A DNA stretch of 64,000 nt, taken from contig CAJNDS010000003.1 of NCBI GenBank assembly GCA_905221605.1, positions 938,246 through 1,002,245 on the forward strand, in the 5' to 3' direction. Under the pieces are notes generated by a model, which saw nothing but the letters and a program-made list of their open reading frames with translations, made no database searches and was not told the DNA's origin. Of the stretch, positions 10,748 through 19,559 are shown piece by piece. Positions within the stretch are counted from its first letter, which is position 1. The number at the start of each line of letters is the position of its first letter. The stretch is from Symbiodinium natans. Lineage: Eukaryota > Sar > Dinophyceae > Suessiales > Symbiodiniaceae. The translations under genes and the position numbers were made by a program.

Positions 10748-10879
10748 TCAAGAAGGTCCAAACTGGGTGGGCTTGATTGCGGTACATAAGGGGGATGCCA
10801 GGGCTTCGGAATTCCAAGGTATCCAAAATTGAGGGTACTGGAGGGGTGTTTCAGGGCCGAGTCGCATACCAAAGAAAGC
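10748..10879 (-). CDS. unknown minus-strand gene, exon
   Basis: Begins after a CTCCAG acceptor on the minus strand and gives 43 codons to a TGA: AFFGMRLGPETPLQYPQFWI, then PWNSEALASPLCTAI. The aromatic- and Pro-rich composition differs from background. It lies directly downstream of the 10899-11153 island. Confidence 0.35.
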   Translation of the reverse strand, partial: AFFGMRLGPETPLQYPQFWIPWNSEALASPLCTAIKPTQFGPS

Positions 10880-10898
10880 CTGGAGCCTTAGGTGAACC

Positions 10899-11153
10899 TT
10901 AGGCGAAACATAACTCGGCCAGCATGACTGGGGGCATCTTCTCTGCCCCTCCAGAAATGAACATTTGACTGATCAGCTCTGGTCGAACAGTGTCTTCACG
11001 GATTCAGGGCCTGGCGTGACAGAAGCTGATCAGCCTCTTGAGGTCAGTTCCTAAGGAACCCAGGCCCATCTCAAGTGCCCCTTTCAGAGCAGTCGCCTCA
11101 ACCGTCTTCTTGAAGCTTCCTCGAAAAGTATCCGTGGGCAGGCCCTGCTGGAG
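10899..11153 (-). CDS. unknown minus-strand gene, exon interrupted by one TGA
   Basis: After a CTCTCCAG acceptor the minus strand reads 49 codons ([40 protein letters not shown], ending FCHARP), meets TGA at 11006-11004, and then continues in the same frame for 34 codons (IREDTVRPELISQMFISGGA, EKMPPVMLAELCFA) to a TAA. Both sides look coding. Explanations are a decayed copy, selenocysteine or another recoding, or unusual splicing. No family was recognised. Confidence 0.4.
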
Positions 11154-11301
11154 AGGTGTCATTTGAGTCTTGTGTTCCACATTTTAAGACAGCGTAGACG
11201 CTCGGGTCGAAACGCAAGGCATCAAAGTGTGTTACAGCATGTTGCAGCATGATTACATCCTCGACAGTTTGCCAGAGCTGTGGTCTTCTTCTGGGTATCA
11301 A
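11098..11301 (-). CDS. unknown minus-strand gene, upstream exon
   Basis: Minus-strand frame reading [20 protein letters not shown] and then [15 protein letters not shown]. Coding character fades near 11160, where the CTCTCCAG acceptor of the next exon begins in another frame. It lies head-to-head with the first eL43 gene: its 5' end is about 60 bp from that gene's ATG, so the two could share a divergent promoter region. Confidence 0.35.
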   Translation of the reverse strand: MIPRRRPQLWQTVEDVIMLQHAVTHFDALRFDPSVYAVLKCGTQDSNDTSPAGPAHGYFSRKLQEDG

Positions 11302-11303
11302 TC

Positions 11304-11363
11304 GCCGTCCCGGCTTCTGCAGGGAGTTCTCACGGGTGGCCCCTCCTCGTCCTTCAGAAAGCC
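11304..11363 (+). promoter_or_regulatory. upstream block shared with eL43 copy 2; candidate trans-splice acceptor
   Basis: The 60 bp before the ATG are the same as 12690-12749 before copy 2, ending in CCTCCTCGTCCTTCAG then AAAGCC. Copy 3 keeps only the last part (CTCCTCAG then AAAGCC). A pyrimidine run plus CAG this close to the ATG fits the dinoflagellate spliced-leader acceptor; this is inference, since no transcript is available. Confidence 0.5.
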
Positions 11364-11660
11364 ATGGCGAAGCGCACCAAGAAGGTCGGAATCACGGGCA
11401 AGTACGGCACGCGCTACGGTGCCTCGCTCCGAAAGATCGTGAAGCGCTACGAGATCCAGCAGCGTGCCAGGTACATGTGCACTTTCTGTGGCAAGGAGAA
11501 TGTGAAGCGCCTCGCAGGCGGCATTTGGAAGTGCAAGTCCAAGACCTGCCAGCGGACCATTGCCGGCGGCTGCTGGACCCTGTCCACGGGCCCCGCCGCC
11601 ACCGTGCGCGCGACCATCGCGCGCCTCAAGAAGCAGCAGGGCGGCGGCGTCGAGGAGTGA
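11364..11660 (+). CDS. RPL37A: 60S ribosomal protein L37a (eL43), copy 1
   Basis: Intronless 98-codon gene for eukaryotic ribosomal protein eL43, a zinc-ribbon protein of the large subunit that binds rRNA. The N-terminal [20 protein letters not shown] and the following [11 protein letters not shown] are the family signature. Zinc ligands are C39, C42, C57 and C62 (C-x2-C-x14-C-x4-C); usual family members have C-x2-C at the second pair. I chose the ATG at 11364 because homology begins there; the 28 upstream in-frame codons do not resemble the family. TCCTTCAG ending 6 bp before the ATG is a good candidate spliced-leader acceptor, leaving AAAGCC as gene-encoded leader. It differs from copies 2 and 3 only at silent sites that I could see. 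Confidence 0.97.
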   Translation: MAKRTKKVGITGKYGTRYGASLRKIVKRYEIQQRARYMCTFCGKENVKRLAGGIWKCKSKTCQRTIAGGCWTLSTGPAATVRATIARLKKQQGGGVEE

Positions 11661-12353
11661 GCTTGCAGCTATTGCCATTGAAGGGTCGAAGAATCTGCTC
11701 GCCATCCAGAAAAGTGTTTGTCCGAGCTATTCTATGTGGTTCAGGCAGGGTTGCCAGACTTGCACTTGCTTGCAGGGCATGGGCTGCCATAGAGCTTAGA
11801 TGAGCTTAGTGAGCTTGTGGTCCGGTTTGCTGCGTGCCTGGAGCATGTTGGAGTGTGCTGTCCTTGCATCACATGTATGCATGCATGCATGCATGCATAG
11901 CTAGCTATATATGTGAGTTTTGGAGGGCGTGCTCAAATACACACAGCTGGGACAGGCAACGTGATGGACAGATGTGGGGACGGGGGCTCGAGCTTCCGAG
12001 AAAGTTCTTCCCTCGGTGGTCTCTCCATATTGTGACACTGTAGAGAGGGGGTACGTGTGCAGGAGCGTTGGGAAATGAAACCGCTTTGCGCGTGGTTTTG
12101 GGCATTGGCTTTGATCTCTTGGGCCGCGCACGTACAGAACGCAAGATGAAGGTCATTCGTCAGTCTCCAACACGTTCTGCGCTGACATCGACGGAGTTTG
12201 AGACAAGATGTTTTTCGACAGAGTGAGAGCATGTGAGCTCTGTTCTACTTTGCTTGCTCCCAGCTTCTCTTTTTGGCCACAGCACGCATACCGCTGAAGG
12301 AGCGACCAAGCCTAGAATGCCCACTTGCCTGGCTGTCAGTGTCGTGCTTCTGC
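11661..12353. other. spacer between eL43 copies 1 and 2
   Basis: No convincing exon. Holds a short (GCAT)n run at 11877-11898 and weakly open frames on both strands without recognisable content. Ends in the telomere-like block at 12354. Confidence 0.5.
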
Positions 12354-12490
12354 AACAACCCTGAACCCTAAACCCTAAGCCCTAAACTCTAAACCCTAAA
12401 CACCCTAAACCCTAAACTCCATAAACCCGAAGCCCTAAACTCTAAACCCTAACCACCCTAAGCCCTAAACTCTATAAACCCTAAACCCTG
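12354..12490. repeat. interstitial telomere-like repeat (CCCTAAA)n
   Basis: About 135 bp of CCCTAAA and variants (CCCTAAG, CTCTAAA, CCATAAA), the complement of TTTAGGG, the telomere repeat reported for dinoflagellates and plants. The units are degenerate and lie between two eL43 copies, so this is an internal, not a terminal, tract. Confidence 0.85.
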
Positions 12491-12749
12491 CTTCCATCGG
12501 CGAACTCGGTTTCCACGTTTCCTTTTCTGGTCAGGAAATACACGAGTTGACCGGCCAACGGGCTTTTGATTGCTCCGGGTGGGTGGGGGGGGTGTTTTGT
12601 GGGCGTTCGGAGGATCCCAAGCTTCCTCGGCAATGCGAGATTTGTTTGCTGCTCTCACAGCTGATTGGTGATTGCCATCTCCGCCGCTGGCCGTCCCGGC
12701 TTCTGCAGGGAGTTCTCACGGGTGGCCCCTCCTCGTCCTTCAGAAAGCC

Positions 12750-13046
12750 ATGGCGAAGCGCACCAAGAAGGTCGGAATCACGGGCAAGTACGGCACGCGC
12801 TACGGTGCCTCGCTCCGAAAGATCGTGAAGCGCTACGAGATCCAGCAGCGTGCCAGGTACATGTGCACTTTCTGCGGCAAGGAGAATGTGAAGCGCCTCG
12901 CCGGCGGCATCTGGAAGTGCAAGTCCAAGACCTGCCAGCGGACCATTGCCGGTGGCTGCTGGACCCTGTCCACGGGCCCCGCCGCCACCGTGCGCGCGAC
13001 CATCGCGCGCCTCAAGAAGCAGCAGGGCGGCGGCGTCGAGGAGTGA
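12750..13046 (+). CDS. RPL37A: 60S ribosomal protein L37a (eL43), copy 2
   Basis: Second intronless 98-codon eL43 gene, encoding the same protein as copy 1. Silent differences include TGC for TGT at C42, GCC for GCA in LAGG, ATC for ATT in GIW and GGT for GGC in AGGC. It shares 60 bp of 5' flank with copy 1 (offset 1386 bp), while its 3' flank (TGAGGGCC) matches copy 3 for a few bases and not copy 1. The arrangement suggests tandem duplication followed by gene conversion or selection on the coding part. The start is the ATG in CAGAAAGCCATGG. Confidence 0.97.
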   Translation: MAKRTKKVGITGKYGTRYGASLRKIVKRYEIQQRARYMCTFCGKENVKRLAGGIWKCKSKTCQRTIAGGCWTLSTGPAATVRATIARLKKQQGGGVEE

Positions 13047-13259
13047 GGGCCTGGCTTGCCGACCACAGTCATTGACCAAAGCAAATGCCAGCCACCCAGA
13101 GAAAAAGATCGCTTTCGGAGTTCAGTCACGGCCTTAGGAGAGCGCAGTCGGTCTACCAACAGTATAGCTCTTCACTTAAGACTTAAGACGATTGGCACCA
13201 CAAGGCCCCAAAACAAGACTGATTCCCGGCTTCTGCGGATCGCAGGCTGCAGAAGCAAG

Positions 13260-13475
13260 ACATGCCACCTCGGACTTCCAGCAGTTGAAGCAGGCACCCA
13301 GTGCCGGTCTGGCCATTCAACAGAGAGGGGAAATGTGACTTCGCGATCAAGAAGTCGGCGCTTGAACTCGCGCCTAGGCTTTGCTGCAGCGTTGTCCTCT
13401 GACTTCAGGAAGTGAAGATCCTGGAAAGCCGCACACAAAGAATCGAAGAGCGGCTGGAGGCGCAAGGATCCTTTG
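13260..13475 (+). CDS. hypothetical helical exons
   Basis: Two short + strand islands: about 13262-13340 (ATSDFQQLKQAPSAGLAIQQ) and about 13412-13475, after TTCAG, reading KILESRTQRIEERLEAQGS, a typical coiled-coil heptad. They may be part of another coiled-coil gene downstream of the eL43 pair. Nothing recognisable was seen between 13480 and 14100. Confidence 0.3.
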
Positions 13476-14110
13476 CATCAGGATCTGCTTTGGCCTTCCT
13501 TCTCACCCCCACTCGTCGCGAAGGCCTCGCTGAATGCCATCTTCACTCAGCTCGGCCCAGCCTATCCTTCCGCCGCCTCGTCTGCACAGCAGGTGGGCAT
13601 GACGACACAGTCGTGAGATTTTTTTGTGAGCACTCGGTTTTCGCACAAGAGGTTGTCCCTGTGCGTGGCTCTGCCCACCTGGCACAGAGACCGCTTCTAC
13701 GCCAGTGGAAGCCTCAGAGCTTGTCTTAGCGAACCCCATGAAGCGAGTCACTTCCGGCGCAAGTTGCCCCAGGCACTTCGGCCCCGAGTGCCTCCCGGCC
13801 TTTCGGCATGAGGATCAAGAGGGGGGTGTCTTTAGAGGGCTTTGAAGTCTGGAGAGGGCTCAGAAGTCCTTTCAGGACACCCGGCTGATGCCGTTCCACC
13901 CTGGTCACCAGGCAACTTCTGCAGCAGAAAGGGTGGACGTCATGGCAGGTTGAGCTCTGTGCTCTTGATCCCGCTGCGCTGCTGCTGGCCCCAGCTAAGA
14001 GCATCCTGAAAGTCACAGTCGCCCAGCATCGTGTGTGGGACTGCTCAGCTGCTCAAAGACCACCTTATCAGTAGAAAGGGAGATGTGATGCGGCCAGAAT
14101 GTCCTGAGCC

Positions 14111-14460
14111 ATGTTGAAACTTCTCGGGCATGTCTGCCAGCTTCCTGCACAGGCTGGGGAAGAGGGTCAGCAAATTGGAGCGGGGCAGACAGCACGGACA
14201 TTGGCAAGGATGCCAGCACCGCCTAAGCGAGGCCTCTTCGCCCTTCTCGCGGCCTCTGCCGCGAAGTGCGGCGCTGCGACAGGCCCTGGTCGCTGCGCGG
14301 GGTGCTGCCACGCAGGAGCGGAGAGCCGCACTCGGCGGTTTTGGAGCCAACTTTTTTGAGCCTGCTCAGCTTTGCTCGCCTTCGCCAGGCAGTTCTTCCA
14401 GTGATCAGCGATGGGGACCTGAAGGACGGGCCGAAGGCTCTTGCCAGTGTTGCAGCTTAG
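14111..14460 (+). CDS. hypothetical exon region
   Basis: Overlapping open frames on the + strand with Ala/Arg-rich content; the reading SASFLHRLGKRVSKLERG near 14130 looks helical and basic. High GC keeps several frames open, including the opposite strand, so coding is uncertain. No family was recognised. Confidence 0.2.
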
Positions 14461-14597
14461 CGCTGCGCCCGTGCTTGAGGAGCTGGCAGTTGGCCCCAAG
14501 CCCGTGCTTGTTCATTGTGGAGCAGACTGGAATAAGAGCACCTTGCCTGGAGAGATGGAACAGTGTCGTACAGTGTCCAGAACCGCAATTCAACACT

Positions 14598-14663
14598 GAG
14601 TGCTGTCAGTGCTGTCAGTGCTGTCAGTGCTGTCAGTGCTGTCAGTGCTGTCAGTGCTGTCAC
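14598..14663. repeat. 9-bp minisatellite TGCTGTCAG
   Basis: About seven exact tandem copies of TGCTGTCAG. The period of nine keeps frames open (Gln-Cys-Cys or Thr-Ala-Leu repeats), which explains the ORFs across it. Confidence 0.95.
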
Positions 14664-14769
14664 TCCAAGGAAGCAGAGAGGTTGCCTCGGCTCTCGCTGA
14701 CTGGGATTCTTCACAAACATCAGGCTCGGATGCCAACCGATTGTTCTTTGAGATCTGAGGTCTAGATAC

Positions 14770-15782
14770 ATGGTTTATGGTCTAAGAGGGCTTAGGTTAG
14801 ATTAGATTAGGGGGACCACCGAACTAGGACCTTAGGATCGCTTCTGTCTGAGGCTCGCTGGTTTGCCGAAGTCTGGATGTCTTCTCATCGCCGGAGACGG
14901 TGCGAACGCGGCACATCAAGGCAGCACGTCTTGTGACGTTCTGCATCGGCACCTTATCAGCTGCAAGTGCTTTTGGTATTTGTGGCTCTGGTGAGTAGGA
15001 CAGACTTGAAGTATGTACTAGTACCATGCAACGAACGGAAGTGAGCCCTGCACCTCTGCACACTTTACTACATAGAGCGAGCGCTGGCAGGGGCTCCCTA
15101 CGCTTCTGCTGCTCGCACGGGGTCGGACTGTCGCGCGCGCGGACGGAGCCAACGTCACAGTGGCTAGGTGGAACTATAGGGGTCTTAAGTAGGATGATCG
15201 CAGAGCAGACGCGCCTTCAAGGACTTGCAGCGAATCCTAAGCCTGGCCGGTCCCCTCTTGGACAGCACTCCGGAGGCCGCAGCCTCAAAGGGGACCTTTG
15301 CATTGACCTCTGTTTTGGCGGGAGTGGAGGGCGCAGCGAGTTGGGTGGGAAGGGTTGTTCTTTAAGGATCTGCGGGCAGGAAAATTGGGTGGGGGGTTGG
15401 GGGCACAGGATGGCGCGCGCACGCCGAGCAAAATCCTTAACATCAGAAACTTCCAGGGCTGGCCGCTGTCACCATAGTGTTGTTCGCTAGTGTGGAAACG
15501 TTTTGAGCTGGTAAAGCCCCATGCTCCGGGATCCCAGCCAGCCCGAATTTCTAAGATCCCAACGTCCAAGGGCTGCAGGCGTGGTTTTGCAGGGGTATTC
15601 AGAACGGGCTTTGCAGGGTGTTCGAGCGAAAACCAACGCTCCAACTCTCGATCCCGGGTTTTGGGATTTGGGGTTTTGGAAGGGAGAATGGGGAGGCTTG
15701 GGTCGGCAATCGGAGTATCCACGCCGCTGGCTGTAAAAGCGAGAGCAAGCTCGGGTTCAGGCTTTTTGCGGGTTGAATGTAT
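14770..15782. other. unassigned stretch before the foldback element
   Basis: Contains several overlapping open frames of 70-170 codons on both strands but none with a consistent coding signature. A purine/G-rich patch lies at about 15325-15400. I see no gene that I can support. Confidence 0.4.
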
Positions 15783-15929
15783 CAATTATGCATACAGAAG
15801 CCCGAAACTAAGGCTACGTCGGACCTATGGGTAGGTCTACCCTAGGCCTACGGGTAGCCTATGTACAGGCCTACGTAGAGGCTATGCGAGGCTACCTATA
15901 GGCCTTTCCGTAGGCCTACGAGTGGGCTA

Positions 15930-16200
15930 CTGGTAGGCCTCCCTGTAGGCCTACCAGTAGCCCACTGACAGGCCTACCAGTAGGGCTGTGGATAGCCTAC
16001 CGGTAGGCCTACCCGTAGGCCTACGGATAGGCTACAGGCAGGCCTATCCGTAGGCCTACGGGTAGGCTACCGGCAGGCCTACCCGTAGGCCTATGGGTAG
16101 GCTACCGGCAGGCCTACCCGTAGGCCTATGGGTAGGCTACCGGTAGGCCTACCCGCAGGCCTACGGGTAGGCGACCGGCAGCCCTACCCGCAGGCTTATA
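15930..16200. repeat. left-arm array of nested GTAGGCCTAC palindromes
   Basis: Roughly 35-bp units built from CCGTAGGCCTACGG-like perfect palindromes and CCGGTAG/CTACCGG pieces. The units are in inverse orientation to the right-arm array at 16600-16850. There are no unique spacers between units, which rules out a CRISPR array. Confidence 0.85.
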
Positions 16201-16599
16201 CGTAGTCGAGGCATAGTAGTAGTGATGATCTCGGGGCTGGGGCTCGGGCACAAAAAGGAGGGCCTAAGAGTCCATGCGTGCGTGATTTCTTTTACGGATG
16301 CACATGATGTCTCGGGTTGAGAATTTAGGGAGCAGTTTGAGGAGTGCTTTCGTCGTTTCTCGAGTCCTGGGGCTCGGTCCAGGGCCTCGGGCGTACGCCC
16401 TGGACCGAGCCCCAGGACTCGAGAAACGACGAAAGCACCCGTCAAACTGCTCCCTAAATTCTCAGCCCGAGACATCATGTGCATCCGTAAAAGAAATCAC
16501 GCACGCATGGACTCTTAGGCCCTCCTTTTTGTGCCCGAGCCCCAGCCCCGAGATCATCACTACTACTATGCCTCGACTACGTATAAGCCTGCGGGTAGG

Positions 16600-16850
16600 G
16601 CTGCCGGTCGCCTACCCGTAGGCCTGCGGGTAGGCCTACCGGTAGCCTACCCATAGGCCTACGGGTAGGCCTGCCGGTAGCCTACCCATAGGCCTACGGG
16701 TAGGCCTGCCGGTAGCCTACCCGTAGGCCTACGGATAGGCCTGCCGGTAGCCTACCCGTAGGCCTACGGATAGGCCTGCCGGTGGCCTACCCGTAGGCCT
16801 ACGGATAGGCCTACCGGCAGCCTACCCGCAGGCCTACGGGTAGGCCTACG
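16600..16850. repeat. right-arm 35-bp tandem array
   Basis: About seven units of a 35-bp repeat starting CCGGTAGCCTACCCGTAGGC and ending in ACGGATAGGCCTG. Each unit contains the 14-bp palindrome CCGTAGGCCTACGG or a one-base variant. It mirrors the left arm across the centre at 16391. Confidence 0.85.
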
Positions 16851-17026
16851 CGTAGGCTGCCCGTGGCCCTTTGATACGTCTACGGGTAGGCCACACGAGG
16901 GCCTACGGATAGGCCTACGCGTAGGCTGCCGCAGACTCTACCGACAGGCCTACGCGTAGCCAGCCGTAGGCCCTACAGCTAGGGCTACGGGTAGCCTATA
17001 CGTTTGGGCTTCTTTACCCAATTATG

Positions 17027-17557
17027 GTATGAATCATGAAAACCGAGTGCTTTTGAACAGCAAGGCGTCGATCCCCTAGGAAGTCCAATGCAGTCCTGGT
17101 AGCTCTCAGACACAGGGATGTTCATATTTCCGATCCGGTAGTTCTCTAACTCAGGTTTCGCCATTTTCGGACTCCCCACCCTGGGTTTGCTTTGTTGCTC
17201 TCTGTTGTCTTGCTTGTCCCCTAGAGCTCCCAGTGCGGGGCTTCCAAATCGCTTTTCAGGAGATTCCGATTCCCAAAGCTTTCTGTACCGTGGCTCTGCC
17301 TAAATTGCTCTCAAAACCGCATTACGAAAACACTCACAGGCTCTGAGGCGTCCAAACTGTCCATGTCTCGCAGTGACACCGTAGAGACAACGCTACACTC
17401 ATGCCTCCGCTACAGCGGGCGCCTCATACAGAGGCGATCTGCGGGTCCTGTGACCCGGCTCAAGATCTAGTCGGGCCACAAAGGCACTAGACCCTAGTGG
17501 CGCGACTAGACACACAGAGCACCCAACTGCTCTGTGCCCAAGAAAGGCCCCTCGAAA
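17027..17557. other. spacer between foldback element and retroelement-like ORFs
   Basis: No supported coding region. A short minus-strand frame (16985-17179) overlaps the element end and has no recognisable content. Confidence 0.4.
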
Positions 17558-17574
17558 CTACAAGGCGGCTGCAT

Positions 17575-18291
17575 TCACAGACCCCGCACTTGTGCTCCCT
17601 TCGGCGGCGCGCCCGACGAAGAACACCCTCCCGATGCAAGGATCACGAACTCGATGAATGGCATCACCTGAGCCAAGGCCCCGTGTGGCTGGAACTGGAC
17701 TGTCAGCACATACTTGGTGTCCTTCTTGGCCTTCCAGAAGTTGCAAGCGATGACTTCGGGCTCCATGGCCGTCGGTGTGGCCATGAGGGGGAACATCAGC
17801 TTGAGCATCTCGTGCTGCTCCGCGAGGGACGGCCGGCGCGCTGCTGCAAGAAGCTTGTCCGTCTGGGCCAGGGCTGCTTGCTCGTCCTGAGAAAGTCGCT
17901 GCAACTCGCGCTCTGCCGCAAACTTCACGAGGGCTCCTGCTAGAGTGGTCTTGCGATGCTTGTCCGGATGCGGTTTGCCCTTGCCGGGGCTGCGCCCATC
18001 GTAGTAGGCTGCTGCAGCCTGCATGGCTTGGGCCAGTCCGCATCCCTCCAGAGGCAGAAAGAAGCACGGCGTGGCACCTTCGAGCTGGCGCAGACGGTAG
18101 TCCAAGTTCTCCATCATGCGGACGAGCTTCTTGTGGTTCGCCGTGGGATCCTCCGTTCTGGGTCTCTTGCTCTGCTCCGTCGGCTGCATGAGCGCGTCCC
18201 CCGCGCCGTTGCCGATCCACATGTCGAGCTGGCTGGAGCAAGGCAGTTCCTGAGTTTCCTGGGCCTCGATCCACTGCGCATGGGCGGTCAC
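17575..18291 (-). CDS. retroelement-like hypothetical protein (ORF1-like), 3' part
   Basis: Minus-strand frame of 238 codons with clear protein character: TAHAQWIEAQETQELPCSSQ, then a basic patch (SKRPRTED), a helix (KKLVRMMENLDYRLRQLEG), KGKPHPDKHRKTTLAGALVK and a hydrophobic end (ALAQVMPFIEFVILASGG). The listed first codon is GTG; coding probably comes from the overlapping zinc-finger frame upstream through a frameshift or splice near 18285. Similar zinc-finger plus basic-helix proteins occur in dinoflagellate non-LTR retroelements; that link is inference. Confidence 0.45.
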   Translation of the reverse strand: MTAHAQWIEAQETQELPCSSQLDMWIGNGAGDALMQPTEQSKRPRTEDPTANHKKLVRMMENLDYRLRQLEGATPCFFLPLEGCGLAQAMQAAAAYYDGRSPGKGKPHPDKHRKTTLAGALVKFAAERELQRLSQDEQAALAQTDKLLAAARRPSLAEQHEMLKLMFPLMATPTAMEPEVIACNFWKAKKDTKYVLTVQFQPHGALAQVMPFIEFVILASGGCSSSGAPPKGAQVRGL

Positions 18292-18664
18292 GAGATGCTC
18301 GAAAATGACGCTTGGCAGATGACATATTACAGAAAACAGTCAAACACTTGGGGCATTGATTGGTCTGCACTTCAGGACACACAACCTTCTTATGCTTCGC
18401 AACTTCATGCATGTTGAGGGCACGACGGGTGTCAAAAGTTCGGGCACAAATTGCGCACCGGACCCCTTCGCCCTGAACATCTTGTGCCCATCCTAAGTCT
18501 GGAGGGGTCGCCGGATCCTGGCGATCGTCTGCTTGCAGAGCATCAGCAGTCATAGCACTGGGCCCCCGCGGCGACTCCACATTTTGGAGCACCCATGAAA
18601 ATGATGGGTCACATGCCAGAAGCAGTTGCATCCAGCCAGGCTGAAAAGCATGGAACTGAGGCAC
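18280..18664 (-). CDS. C2H2-type zinc-finger protein fragment, probably retroelement-derived
   Basis: Minus-strand frame carrying two zinc-finger-like units: CAICARTFDTRRALNMHEVA followed by KH (C-x2-C-x12-H-x4-H), and CPKCLTVFCNMSSAKRHFRA followed by SRDRPC (C-x2-C-x12-H-x7-C). Paired fingers of this form are found in dinoflagellate reverse-transcriptase proteins as I know them. The frame stays open beyond the fingers but turns Arg/Ala/Gly-rich, while the other frame becomes protein-like, so the two parts are shifted relative to each other. No reverse transcriptase core was found nearby. Confidence 0.5.
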
Positions 18665-19559
18665 TGCCGCCGCAAGGTCATCATATTACGAAAACAAGGC
18701 CAAACAACGAGAACCTTCGGAGCTTCAGAGGTGAGGAACACATCCCCCTGACTTTGTCACTTCACAATTTGTGCATGCGTCTATGTTGGCCTTTCAAGCT
18801 CCCGTTGAGCCGCTCCACATCGGTGCGAGCGGCCTAGGTGCAACTAATGGTATGCAGTCACACACACACACACACCAGGGAGCACTTCCGTCATCAAACC
18901 GGTAGCCCTAAGCACCTCAATGATCCAGAGGCACCTTGCCGCTGAAGAGCATCAAAAACAAAAACATGTCGCCTCCGCCTTCGTGCGTGATGCCTGGGCA
19001 CCAGCTTTCAAAAGAGTCGAAGAAGGTCACATGCTGACATGGCATGGCCAAAATGGGCAGACCTTTGACCAATGAGGCTGTGGAAGCTGTCTGCACTTGC
19101 ATCTGTTTGAAAGGTTTTTCGGGATGTTTGAAACATGTTTTTGCTTGAGGCAAAATCTGAAGATGTTATTCAGCTGAATGCTTTGTTTCAGTCGAGTTCG
19201 AAATCAAGCATCCGCATTCATCTCCAATGCTGAACCAACGTCTGGGTTTTGGCTTTTGGTTGAATGTCATTGTCCTTCGCCAACACCAACAAATGCTTGG
19301 TCCAGAAGCTTTGTATCCGTGCACGTTTTCTGTTGGGTGGGCCTGTGGCTAGTGACTCGCCTCAGGACAATCTTACTTGTGAGCAGGCTCTCGAGGCAGC
19401 GGAGGACTGGCGTCGAAGCAGGTTAGACGTCTCTCTTGCAGCGTATGCCAAGTTGAGTCGAGCTGCGAATGTGACTTGCAGGAGGCTCTGGCGAGGGCCG
19501 ACGGCATTGCAGGTGCCAGCGAGAGGAGAAAGACTTGAAAGACGAGGGAGCTCCTTTAG

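Larger units (their letters stand above)
15783..17026. mobile_element. foldback-like inverted-repeat element with candidate 8-bp target-site duplication
   Basis: Non-coding long inverted repeat. The two arms meet at about 16391: 16376-16385 pairs with 16397-16406 around an 11-nt loop. About 190 bp of unique sequence on each side is nearly identical in inverted orientation; beyond that both arms continue as tandem arrays of GTAGGCCTAC-type palindromes. The outer ends also match as inverted repeats (CATACAGAAGCCC at 15791 and the complement of GGGCTTCTTTACC ending at 17018). Immediately outside both ends is the same direct 8-mer CAATTATG (15783-15790 and 17019-17026), as expected for a transposon insertion. 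No transposase is encoded. The superfamily cannot be assigned; known foldback and MITE elements are analogies only. Confidence 0.75.

Noticed and set aside
16161-16621. Two ~107-codon ORFs on opposite strands with nearly the same protein
   Set aside because: They are the two arms of the inverted repeat read on opposite strands. No coding function is needed to explain them.
15930-16850. Possible CRISPR-like array of 35-bp repeats
   Set aside because: Units are contiguous without unique spacers, occur as mirror-image arrays, and lie in a eukaryotic-type context.
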